From NCBI GenBank assembly GCA_024803745.1, contig JANJXV010000013.1, positions 56,208,602 to 56,272,601 of the forward strand: DNA of 64,000 nt, read 5' to 3'. The DNA is from Megascapheus bottae (taxonomy: Eukaryota; Chordata; Mammalia; Rodentia; Geomyidae). Below, in pieces: positions 55,809 to 64,000 of the stretch. Every line of letters begins with the position of its first letter. The stretch's first letter is position 1. A program made the position numbers and the translations under genes. The notes beneath the pieces are model-generated. The model ran no database searches, was not told where the DNA came from, and saw nothing but the letters and a program-made list of their open reading frames with translations.

Positions 55809-56012
55809 CTCCAGGGAGGGCACGCCCTGGCCCTCAGGCTGCGGGTACTCGCGCAGCAGCCGCTCCTCGTCCAGGAACTTGCCGTCGCGCCCGTTGCTGG
55901 CCGGCTGGAAGAGGCCGTAGTTGAGGACGTCTTTCAGGCCCTGGTTCAGCGTGCACAGGACTCGCTGCTTCGCCACCCACACCGTGGCGTCCGGGTTGAA
56001 GCGGATGCATTT
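55809..56012 (-). CDS. SHANK2: SHANK2 coding exon: SPN domain, main part
   Basis: This 204-nt exon encodes 68 residues, from KCIRFNPDATVWVAKQ through NYGLFQPASNGRDGKF to GVPSLE. It is the core of the Shank/ProSAP N-terminal (SPN) domain, a ubiquitin-like fold that in the SHANK family binds Ras/Rap GTPases and packs against the ankyrin repeats. SHANK proteins are scaffolds of the excitatory postsynaptic density. The acceptor reads CCTGCAG before AAA TGC ATC, and the donor is GAG/GTACTG. Both ends are phase 0, so the exon is symmetric. The first codon is a Lys that, by alignment from memory, matches SHANK3 Lys22, a residue implicated in Rap1 binding. The wording (CIRFNPDATVWVAKQ, NYGLFQPASNGRDGK) fits SHANK2 rather than SHANK1 or SHANK3. 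The preceding SPN residues must lie in an exon beyond 64000. Confidence 0.97.
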
Positions 56013-56283
56013 CTGCAGGAGGACAGGGACACAGCTCAGCAAGACCGAGGACCACCAGCACCCACGGGGCACAGCCAGCGTGCACAGGTCTCTCCCAGCC
56101 CCTGGCTGCCGACACGCCCAGGCTTTCTGGTCACAGAGGAAAGGATGCTCGTGACGCACACAGACCTTGGTCAGGCACGGGCACGGGGTCCTCCCGCACT
56201 GGACTCCACCCTGGTGCCCGCAGCCTGTCCAGCCTGTCTGCCACCACCTACACTCTGGAGTACACAGAACACAGCATAACACA

Positions 56284-56352
56284 TGCACTTGTGTACACAC
56301 ATAGCATAAACATGCACGCACACACGTGTACACACACACAGGCACACACACA
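56284..56352. repeat. CA-rich tract
   Basis: Interrupted CA/CG/TG dinucleotides, about 270 nt upstream of the main SPN exon acceptor. Confidence 0.85.
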
Positions 56353-56516
56353 CCCCACCCCCTCCCCCCAGCAGAGTCTGTTCAGCAGGCCTGGAGTCCT
56401 GGCCACCACGGCACTCACACGTCCTCTGCTGCTGCTGGATGGGGACAGACGTGTAAAACAGCTTGGTACTCGACTATAATACACACAGACTTTCCTACAC
56501 ACTGATTTTCTTTTTA

Positions 56517-56728
56517 GGGCAAGTGCTAGGGCTTGAACTCCAAGCTCCCTGAGCTTTTTCACTCCAGGCTGGCTCTCTACCACGAGAGCCACAGCTCCAC
56601 TTCTGGTTTTTGGTGGTTCGTTGGAGATAAGAGTCCCGTGGCCTTTCCTGTGCGGGCTGGCTTTGAACCCTGGTCCTTAGATCTCGGCCCCCGAGTGGCT
56701 GGGATTCCAGGCGTGAGCCCTGCTGCCC
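56517..56728 (-). mobile_element. Full-length composite SINE
   Basis: Minus-strand copy: on the plus strand AGGGCTTGAACTCCAAGCTC, CCACGAGAGCCACAGCTCCA, GGTGGTTCGTTGGAGATAAG and GCTGGGATTCCAGGCGTGAG. Confidence 0.85.
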
Positions 56729-57117
56729 ACTTCCTCCCACAGTCTTGACATGGAGTCTCCAGGACCTGGCCAAGGGCATGCTCTATAAGCAGCTGTCCCA
56801 CTGCGGGCTCCCGGGATGATAAGGAGTCCATGCACGTGTTGCGTCCTCCACGCCCTAGACACGGGGCTGGCCCTGTGTGACCAAGTGACTTCACCTTGAC
56901 TGGGTCTCTCTCACGTTTCAAACACAGGTGGACGCCCATCTCTACACCGTGGCTGCCTGCGGGTGTGGGCACAGGCCACCATCCGCACCCGCCAAAGCAA
57001 ACAGCGAGGCCGCCGAGAGAAGCTTCGCGGGAAGCCCGTCGGCCACTGCAGGAGACAGCTCGTGCCTGGAAACCTTCATCAGTATCGACAGCATCTCCAC
57101 TCACACACGTCCAAACA

Positions 57118-57345
57118 GTGGCACCACGGGCGGGCCTGGCTCACACCGGCATCCCAGACACTCGGGAGGCTGAGATCTGAGGACCAGCGTTCAAAGGCGG
57201 CCTAGCTGTGAGACCCTTATCTCTCCAGTTCAACACCAAAAATCTGGACGTGGAGCTGAGGCCAGTGGCAGAGCGTCAGCCTCGAATGTCAAAGCTCAGG
57301 CACAGGATCCAGGCCCTGAGTTCAAGCCCCGGCACTGACAAGCAG
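57118..57345 (+). mobile_element. Full-length composite SINE
   Basis: GGCCTGGCTCACACCGGCAT, CACTCGGGAGGCTGAGATCT, CCTTATCTCTCCAGTTCAAC and CCTGAGTTCAAGCCCCGGCA. The tail motif is altered (GAGCTGAGGCCAGTGGCAGA). Confidence 0.82.
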
Positions 57346-58129
57346 ATACAAAACAAAACGCACCAGAGCAACACCAGTGGGCCTCTGAGGTGGGTCTTCT
57401 GACCACGGACCACCACTGCCTCCCTCCAGAACAGGTGGCTTGAGCATTCTCCTGGCAGGGCCTGGCTGCAGGCATCCCCCACCAGAGAGGCTGACACCCT
57501 GCGTGGGCCTGGGCGCTCTTGTTTACCCCTCCCTGAGGTCAAAGACCAAGCTGTGTGTGGCCCTCCCATTCTCCGCCCCCCTCCATGCCAGTCCCCAGTC
57601 CCAGGCCTCTCCCCCCCCACCCCATGCTCCCTTCCAGGGCAGAGTGAGAACTCTCTGGAGAGCTAGGCGTAACAAAGGTAACAAACGAGGAGCAATATCA
57701 TATGGCATGGTGAGGCTGTGCCAGTCCACCCGTCCCCGGTTCTGCGGGCAATCTACCCACCCTGGGTTCAGGAATCATCACTGCTGGGCTCAGGTTGCAG
57801 TAAAGTCACGGGTGGCCCCCGGACTCAGGTTGCCTCAGATGGGGCACTGGCAGGGCAGTGCCTCCTCCCCGCAGCCCCCAGACACGCTGCCCACAGCCAC
57901 CGGGGAGGGCCGGCTCCCAGCCTCCCAGGGGACCCCGCAGCCCTTGTGATGATACCAGGAGGACTGGTTTCACCTGTCATCCAGGGCAGGGCCATGAGGC
58001 CGGGCCTGCGCCTTTACGCCAGGAAAACCAACTCTGCACAACAGGGGCCTGCTTTAAAACAGCCTGGGCAAAGAGAAACTTCTGGAAAGAATAGGGGTCA
58101 GAAAGACCTGGCTGTGTTCCTCAGCCCAA

Positions 58130-58163
58130 CACATACACACGCACACACACACACACACACACT
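58130..58163. repeat. (CA)n microsatellite
   Basis: CACACGCACACACACACACA. Confidence 0.9.
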
Positions 58164-58979
58164 CCCTTGTATTCCTGGGTAAATCCACCAAGCTGGAAGC
58201 TGCTCTGATTTGGCCATGAAGGGCCACGTGGCTGCCACAGTCACATAAACTGTGTGTCGTCATATTGGTGCATGACTTATTGGGCAATGTGGTCTGTGCG
58301 GAGGGGGTGGAGCGAGGCCCCTTCCCCAGGACCCCTGGAGAGGCAGGGCACTTCTAGACACAGCAGCCAGGGAGACAGCCCCGGGAAGGCGAGGGCTGCC
58401 ATGGGACGCAAAGAACCTGCATCCACAGCCGGCGCCCCACCAGGGCCGACACCATCACCTCCCAGCTCCAAGGTCTGCTGGCCAAACCACACTGGGTTAC
58501 AGAGTCACAGGACTAGCCACAGCCAGTGGGCAGCGTGACCTATTCCCCCCTGGATGGAGGAGCAGGAGGTGGGCACTCAGCGCCTGTCTCCTCACCCCAT
58601 CACCCCACGCCCGCTGGCAGGCTCCCGCTCCACACACAGCTCGAGGGGGTGCTCCTGAGTAAATGCACACGCCTCAGATGAACAGCAAGCTAACCCGTCC
58701 TCGGCCACAACCGTGGTCTCAGCCGTCTCCTCAAGTCAGGCCTCGTCCTGACTGTCCTCTGCCCCTTCCCCGTCCTCTCCTACAGCCCTGCGTCATGGCC
58801 GCTTCTGGACCAAGGTTAGTGAGTTAGTGAGGCTCCGGCTCAACTCTGGGAAAGCTGGGGACAGTGCCGCCTGGCTGTCACCTCAGTTATGGAGAAAGAA
58901 AGGGATAGGAGGACTGTAGCCCCAGACCCACGCGCAAACATGAGAGTCTCCTGAAAACAACAAGAGCAAAACCTGTTTT

Positions 58980-59045
58980 GCTGAGGGCATGGTTCATGTG
59001 GAGAGAGCCTGCCTCAATTGTTCAAACCCCAGGATCGCCAGAAAA
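58980..59045 (+). mobile_element. ID-like fragment next to the GGT/GAT array
   Basis: TGAGGGCATGGTTCATGTGG then GTTCAAACCCCAGGATCGCC is an ID-like tail. The trinucleotide array starts about 13 bp later. Confidence 0.5.
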
Positions 59046-59057
59046 AGGACCAAGGAG

Positions 59058-59766
59058 ACAGTGGTGGTGACCATGATAATGGGAGGGAGTGTGATGGTGG
59101 TGATGGTGGTGGTGATGATGGTGATGATGGTGGTAATGATGGTGATGGTGGTGGTCATGATGGTGATGGTGATGGTGGTGGTGATGATGGTGATGTTGTA
59201 GTGGTGGTAATATGGTGGTGGTACTGATGGTACCGGTGGTGGTGGTGGTGGTGATGATGGTGATGATGGTGGTAATGATGGTGATGGTGGTGGTGATGGT
59301 GATGATGGTGGTGGTGATGATGATGATGGTGGTGGTGATGTTGTGGTGGTGGTGGTGGTGGTGGTGGTGATGTTGTAGTGGTGGTAATATGGTGGTGGTA
59401 CTGGTGGTACCGGTGGTGGTGGTAGTGATGGTGATGGTGGTGATGGTGGTAATGTGGTGGTGGTGGTGGTGGTGGTGATGATGGTGGTAATGTGGTGGTG
59501 GTGGTGGTGGTGGTGATGATGGTGGTAATGATGGTGATGGTGATGGTGGTGGTGATGATGGTGGTACTGATGGTACCGGTGGTGGTGGTAGTGGTGGTGG
59601 TGGTGGTGATGGTGGTGATGTGGTGGTGGTGGCGGTGGTGGTGGTCGTGATGATGGTGATGGTGGTGATGGTGGTAATGTGGTGGTGGTGGTTATGGTGG
59701 TGGTGATGGTGATGGTGGTGGTAGTGATGGTGGTGATGGTGGTTATGGTGGTGGTGGTGGTGGTTC
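59058..59766. repeat. 0.7-kb GGT/GAT trinucleotide array
   Basis: GGTGGTGAT, GATGGTGGT and GGTAATG variants in one register, with a repeated internal cassette containing TGGTACTG and GTACCGGTGG at about 59221, 59399 and 59561. In the transcript it reads ACC/ATC; the His/Thr-rich minus frame is an artefact. Confidence 0.96.
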
Positions 59767-60241
59767 AGTGTTGTCAATGGACAATGTGGAGGCAGCACTG
59801 ATCGAATGACCTCCGTCACATCGCTAAGGAGCTATTGCTGTTCCCCGCCCCCCAGTTTTCAGACGAGGAGCTGAGCCTCAGAGATACCCCCACACACTCC
59901 AAGGACTCACAGCTAGGAAGTGGGGGCATCTGACCAGGCCACCTCCACTGGCGCCCAAGGCCTCACTGTGTCACAGACACTCAGGTGCTCTCTATGCCTC
60001 AGGCCAGGCCACAGGGGAGGCCTGCGGCTGTTGGTGCTCATCTGAGGATCAGGAGACACACGGCCTATCACCAGCAGCGCTGGGCACACGCACTCGGGGT
60101 GACGCGGGGGAAGCTGGACGTCACGTCAGCCTCCAGCATCACTGACGGGAGGGCCAGCGCGCCAGGCTGCGGCCGCCTCCCACAGCTGGAGGCTAGCCAG
60201 GGCAGTGCCGTACATGTAGAACCAAGAAAACATGCCATCAT

Positions 60242-60489
60242 AGCCGGGCGCCGTGGCTCTCACCTGTCATCCGAGCTACTCAGGAGGCTGAGATCTGAGG
60301 ATGGAGGATCAAAGCCAGCCGGCACAAAAGGACCGGAGCTGTTATCTCCAACTAACCTCTAGAAAACGGGATGTGGGGCTGTGGTCAAGGGTAGGGTGGT
60401 AGCCTTGAGCTGAAGAGCTCTGGGACCAGGCCCAGGCAGAGTTCAAGCCCCAGGACCCACCAAAGAAAAAAAGACTGGAAAAGAAAAAA
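60242..60489 (+). mobile_element. Full-length composite SINE with perfect target-site duplication
   Basis: Complete copy (AGCCGGGCGCCGTGGCTCTC, TTATCTCCAACTAACCTC, GCCTTGAGCTGAAGAGCTCT, AGTTCAAGCCCCAGGACC, A-rich tail). It is bounded by identical 18-bp repeats AAGAAAACATGCCATCAT at 60224..60241 and 60490..60507, showing retroposition and giving exact element limits. Confidence 0.95.
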
Positions 60490-60524
60490 AAGAAAACATG
60501 CCATCATCATCTCACCCAACATGG

Positions 60525-60610
60525 AAAATCCTGTGACAAAATTTAGCATCCTCCTAGGAGACAATCTCTGAGGAAACCAGAGCTAGAAGGAGCATATCTC
60601 AATGCTACTA
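60525..60610 (+). mobile_element. L1 ORF2 scrap
   Basis: AAATTTAGCATCCTCCTAGG then GAGCTAGAAGGAGCATATCT resembles L1 ORF2 (GGAATAGAAGGAACATACCTC form). The SINE at 60242 is inserted just to its left. Confidence 0.55.
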
Positions 60611-61394
60611 CACAGCTCAACTCTGCAGCCGACTCCACATCCGAGCAAATGGGGAGAAAGCAACACCATTTCCTCTGCAGAGAGGCTCTGCCTGGCTGGG
60701 CACTGAGGACAGGGTCAAGGCCCGTGGGTTGGTGGGGGTGGGGGGGCGAGGGGGGAAGGAGTGAGAGTGAGGGGAGCAGGAGCACGACAGGAACCTGTCT
60801 GAAAAGACAGCAATGGAGAGGGCAGAAGGGAGGAGACGTAGGGGTGAGGTTGGCTGAAGCACCCTGAATGCACATGTGAAAATGTCAGGAAGAAAACCCC
60901 TTGTGCAGCTCACATGCCCAAATAGAGCAAAAGAAAGCTTTCCTTCCCCCACCCTGCTCTAGACTCCAGAGTCAGGACTTCCCGTGAACTTGGGAAAGAT
61001 GGGGCACGCCTACACGCCCTGCAGCCTCCGGAGGCCACGCTGAGACGGCAAGCTCACTCGAACCACCGAGGGACACAAACGTGCAGCCGCCAGAACCAGG
61101 CAGCCATTCTGACGTGAACAACACGACCAGACAAGTTCAAGTGCGAGGTTAAATTGCTTCCCACGCCTGCTGCGTGGAGACGAGGGTGATGGTTACTTAG
61201 TGCGGCTGAGGGAACGTCTAGACGAAGCCCGAAGAGGGGTAAATATCACCGTATAAAGTATGCCTCATTACAGCAGTGAGCGGCCCAGGCTGGAGGAACC
61301 CTCTTTGCTCACTTCTGCCTCTGCTGCTTCTGTCCTCTTGTGTCTCTCTGGCAGGTGGCATCCACCCGCTGCCATCTTCCATCCCAGGAAGCGC

Positions 61395-61508
61395 TGGGGC
61401 ACACCTGTAGCCCCTGCCACTGATAAGGAGCCAACAGGAGGACTATATACAGTTCAAGGCCACCCTGGACAAAGTCAGGAAGACCTCATTTTCAAAAGCA
61501 AACTAAAA
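61395..61508 (+). mobile_element. B1-like fragment
   Basis: GGGGCACACCTGTAGCCCCT and CAGTTCAAGGCCACCCTGGA resemble a B1-type monomer. Confidence 0.4.
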
Positions 61509-61530
61509 ATGTGATCATATAAAATAATAT

Positions 61531-61765
61531 TTGCCAAGTGCAAGTGCCTCACACCTGTAATCCTAGCTACCCTAGGAGGTTGAGATCTGAGGATCGAAGT
61601 TCAAAGCCAGCCCAAGCATGAAAGTCTGTGAGACTCTTATCTCCAATTAACCACCAGAAAACCAGAAGTGGCGCTGTGGCTCAAGTGGTAAAGTGCTAGC
61701 CTTGAGCTGAAGAGCTCAGGGACAGTGCCCAGGCCCAGAGTTCAAGCCCCATGACAGACAAAAAT
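61531..61765 (+). mobile_element. Full-length composite SINE, near consensus
   Basis: CACACCTGTAATCCTAGCTA, GAGATCTGAGGATCGAAGTT, CTTATCTCCAATTAACCACC, GCGCTGTGGCTCAAGTGGTA and AGAGTTCAAGCCCCATGACA, then (AAAT)n. This is the best-preserved copy here and a good reference for the family. Confidence 0.92.
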
Positions 61766-61794
61766 AAATAAATAAATAAATATTTATCTTGGGC

Positions 61795-61975
61795 CAGGAG
61801 TTTAGCCTAGTGGTAGAGTGTTTGCCTAGCATACAGAGACCAGGGTTTGATTTCTTGGTACCACATACATAGAAAAAAGCTTGAAGTGGTGCTGTGGCTC
61901 AAGCGATAGAGCTCTAACCTTGAGAAAGTCCAAGGACAGTGCTCAGGCCCTGAGTTCAAGCCCAGGACTGGGGAA
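61795..61975 (+). mobile_element. ID element followed by a composite SINE tail
   Basis: A stand-alone ID-like unit (TTTAGCCTAGTGGTAGAGTG, TTGCCTAGCATACAGAGACC) is followed by a composite-SINE tail (GCTGTGGCTCAAGCGATAGA, CCTGAGTTCAAGCCCAGGAC). Confidence 0.72.
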
Positions 61976-61984
61976 AAAATAATG

Positions 61985-62306
61985 TATTTATCAAAATGAA
62001 CTCCAGGAAATGGAAACAAGGTATTTGTTACTGTCATCTTTTGTCTTGTCTGTCTTTGGGGAGGGGAGGGGAGAAGAAGGGAGGGGGAGGGACAGAAATG
62101 GAGGGACAAAGTGTGCACAAATGCACAACGGTACTCACTGGGTACTATGTTGAAAATAAACTTCATAACTTGTCAGTGGGGATGAGACAGAAAAGTGAGG
62201 GAAGGTGCGACAATGTCCAAAAAGGAAAGTACCCTTTACCTGACTTATATAACTGGAAACTCTCTGTACCTCACCTTTACAATAAATAACAAAAAAAAAT
62301 TAAACT
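61985..62306 (+). mobile_element. L1 3' untranslated end
   Basis: GGAGGGACAAAGTGTGCACA, GGTACTCACTGGGTACTATG, CTTATATAACTGGAAACTCT and an A-rich end (AATAACAAAAAAAAATTAAA) fit a rodent L1 3' UTR with its polypurine stretch (62058-62095). Confidence 0.6.
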
Positions 62307-62309
62307 AAC

Positions 62310-62395
62310 AAGGGCTGGAAGCTTGGCTCCCATGATAGAGTACCTGCCTAGCAAGTGTGGGGCCTGGGTTCACACCCCAGGACCCCTCCAAACGG
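62310..62395 (+). mobile_element. ID-type SINE
   Basis: GGGCTGGAAGCTTGGCTCCC, GAGTACCTGCCTAGCAAGTG and GTTCACACCCCAGGACCCC follow the ID layout. It sits directly after an L1 A-rich tail. Confidence 0.65.
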
Positions 62396-63682
62396 ACACA
62401 GAAAAGGCACGAGGAGCACAGTATTGGGAGGTTTTGACCCAGAGCTAGTGACTGCCCAGCCCAGGGTCCAGAGCTGAAGCCCCCGGGTCCCTGGTCACTG
62501 GACCAAGATGCAGCAAGGACGCCACTGCTCCTGAGCACGGCATCGTGCAGAGAGGCACATTTCACACCCGGAATGTCTGCACTCATTCCACGCCCTCAGC
62601 GGTTTCTGCAGGCTGCTTCTGAGAAGATTCATAAAAACAGGCTGGGGAGGGGAGGGCTGGGGCCGGTGCAGGTGCCGAAATTCAGCCTCTGCACGTCTGG
62701 ACAGAGATAAGGGACTAACACGGCCTTGGGTACATTTATCGGATTAGAAGCACATTTTAAACAGCACAGGCTTCAAGGCCACCCTCTGAAGCCGCAAAGA
62801 AGGCCAGGCTCTGAGCACAGCGGCCAGCAAACAAGCAACGGAATCCAGCGACCTAATGTGTGGTCAAGGTGGAGACATTAATGGGTCAGGCTGCAAACAG
62901 CAGGTACTTAATGTGTGTCCGTGACGGGCGGAAGAGTGTTCAGAGCATGACGTCTTCACGGCTTTGCTGGAGACAGTATCCAGCCCTGACACGGGGACAC
63001 TGCCCAGCTCCCGTGAGACCCAGAGACCATGACCAGGAAGCTGGGACCAAGGGGACCCCAAAAGCCAAGAGCACAGGGGAGCCACAAACGTGGGCACCAA
63101 TCCAGAGGGCGGTGGGACACTGGCTAAGAGGGTGCCCTACACCCCGAGAGAGGGCTGTGGAGCAAAAAAGCCCACATCAGGAAGTAGCGCCAGGCTTGGG
63201 GACGTGGGACAGCAGCCATGGGTGGGGGGAGGGTAGGCCTCACATCTAGTGTACGTAACTGGAGCGTGGAACGGCACAGAGTGGAGCTGTAGCCCTCTCG
63301 GCAGCCTGGGTGGGGATTCCCAGGTGCTGTTTGCTCCAGGAGACAAGCAGGGAGGAGCTGAGGGAGGTGGAAGGGCAGAGCTGGCTGGGACCCCCTCTCC
63401 TGGGTAGTGAGTGTCCAGTCCGCCCAGCAGCTGGGCGGCACCCCACACCACACCCTACTGCGTCCATCAGCTGGATTCGGTTAGAAAATGACCAACTTGA
63501 AAGCTGATCCCTCAGGAGAGAATCACCAGTCCCACCAAGGCTGACTGCTGGGGACTCTCCCTGCAGGGCCCCAGGACTTCCCTTTGGTTTAAAAAAAAAT
63601 GACTCACCCATGTCCTGGGGAAAGGACATTAAGTGAGAACCCTTCCCTGAAGCATGGGAGGCAATTATCATTGCAATATTGA

Positions 63683-63790
63683 GGGGGAGGAGGAGGAGGA
63701 GGAGGAGGAGGAGCAGGAGCAGGAGGAGCAGGAGGAGGAGCAGGAGGAGGAGGAGGAGGAGGAACGGGGAAGGGGAGGAGAGAGAAGGAG
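63683..63790. repeat. (GGA)n/(GGAGCA)n tract
   Basis: GGAGGAGGAGGAGGAGGAGG with GCA interruptions; purine-rich plus strand. Confidence 0.93.
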
Positions 63791-63984
63791 CTGAGAGGGA
63801 GCAGGGTTCTCCAAGGCCAATTAATAACAGCATGAAGAAAGCCAGACACCACATCTCTCTCCACCCCCAAGGGGGATGTAAGTATCCACCAACAGCAGAA
63901 TCATTCTAAGTGGACAACAAAGATATTGGCTGAATGTGTCTGCAATGCAGAAGGTGAGTGCACAGATGAGAAGATGACAGAGGA

Positions 63985-64000
63985 CAACGGATGGATGGAT
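63985..64000. repeat. (GGAT)n start, cut by window end
   Basis: GGATGGATGGAT at the window edge; extent unknown. Confidence 0.6.

Larger units (their letters stand above)
56013..64000 (-). other. SHANK2: SHANK2 upstream intron (partial)
   Basis: This region precedes the first SPN exon seen here, whose acceptor ends at 56013 (CTCCTGCAG). The coding sequence for the protein's N-terminus was not found on the minus strand, so its exons should lie beyond 64000. The interval contains CA-rich DNA (56284, 58130), SINEs (56517, 57118, 60242, 61531, 61795, 62310), a GGT/GAT array (59058..59766), an L1 scrap at 60525, an L1 3' end (61985..62306) and a GGA-rich tract (63683). The rest, 57360-58100 and 62400-63680, is unremarkable. 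Confidence 0.8.

Noticed and set aside
55755..56279. 174-codon plus-strand frame opposite the main SPN exon
   Set aside because: Antisense shadow of a conserved GC-rich coding exon.
59022..59819. 265-codon His/Thr-rich minus frame
   Set aside because: Translation of the GGT/GAT array.
60113..60128. Overlapping CRE half-sites in GGACGTCACGTCAGCC
   Set aside because: Neither copy is a complete TGACGTCA; kept only as a weak match.
61531..61765. tRNA-like sequence (GTGGCTCAAGTGGTAGAG ... GTTCAAGCCCC)
   Set aside because: These boxes belong to the ID/tRNA-derived tail of the SINE; there is no tRNA cloverleaf.
56013..64000. Search for the SHANK2 N-terminal exons (SDYSVGSES and DLQQT segments)
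   Set aside because: No minus-strand sequence resembling them was found, so they are taken to lie outside the window.

Overview
This is mammalian nuclear DNA. It holds one recognisable gene, SHANK2, read on the minus strand. Eight consecutive coding exons (56012 down to 28230) encode most of the Shank/ProSAP N-terminal (SPN) domain and the whole ankyrin-repeat block. They have clean GT-AG boundaries and compatible phases, and give 322 codons plus one base with no frameshift or stop. A ninth short exon (634..598) encodes MKSLLNAFTKKE plus one base. It is the separate first coding exon of the ankyrin-less ProSAP1/SHANK2 isoform, with its own CpG-rich promoter and a TATA box. SH3, PDZ, proline-rich and SAM exons are not here and should lie beyond position 1. 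The exons coding the extreme N-terminus should lie beyond position 64000.

Organism: the introns carry dozens of copies of a composite SINE. It has a B1-like head (GGTGGCTCACACCTGTAATC type), a middle reading TCTTATCTCCAATTAACCA, and an ID/tRNA-like tail (GTGGCTCAAGTGGTAGAG, then GTTCAAGCCCC). From memory this combination is typical of geomyoid rodents (kangaroo rats, pocket mice, gophers). The rodent call is firm; the superfamily call is an inference. L1 3' ends are also present.

Layout. 1..597: intron downstream of the internal first exon. 598..~1000: internal promoter and first exon. ~1000..28229: a large intron rich in tandem repeats (GAA/TTC, GGAT, GT, a 19-bp and a 29-bp minisatellite). 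28230..28296: last ankyrin exon. 28297..42038: 13.7-kb intron. 42039..48401: four ankyrin exons. 48402..53711: 5.3-kb intron. 53712..56012: three exons ending the SPN domain and starting the ankyrin block. 56013..64000: upstream intron with a 0.7-kb GGT/GAT array and several SINEs.

How the parts work together: transcripts from an upstream promoter would make the SPN+ankyrin long form. Transcripts from the TATA promoter near 650 would skip all of that and join MKSLLNAFTKKE to the same downstream acceptor, since both donors leave one G of a split codon. I see no second gene, functional RNA gene, CRISPR array or operon. The points most worth checking are the two-promoter design with its very short predicted leader, UG-rich tracts against the donors of two in-frame ankyrin exons, an RFX X-box, and several structure-forming repeats, some starting inside SINE copies.
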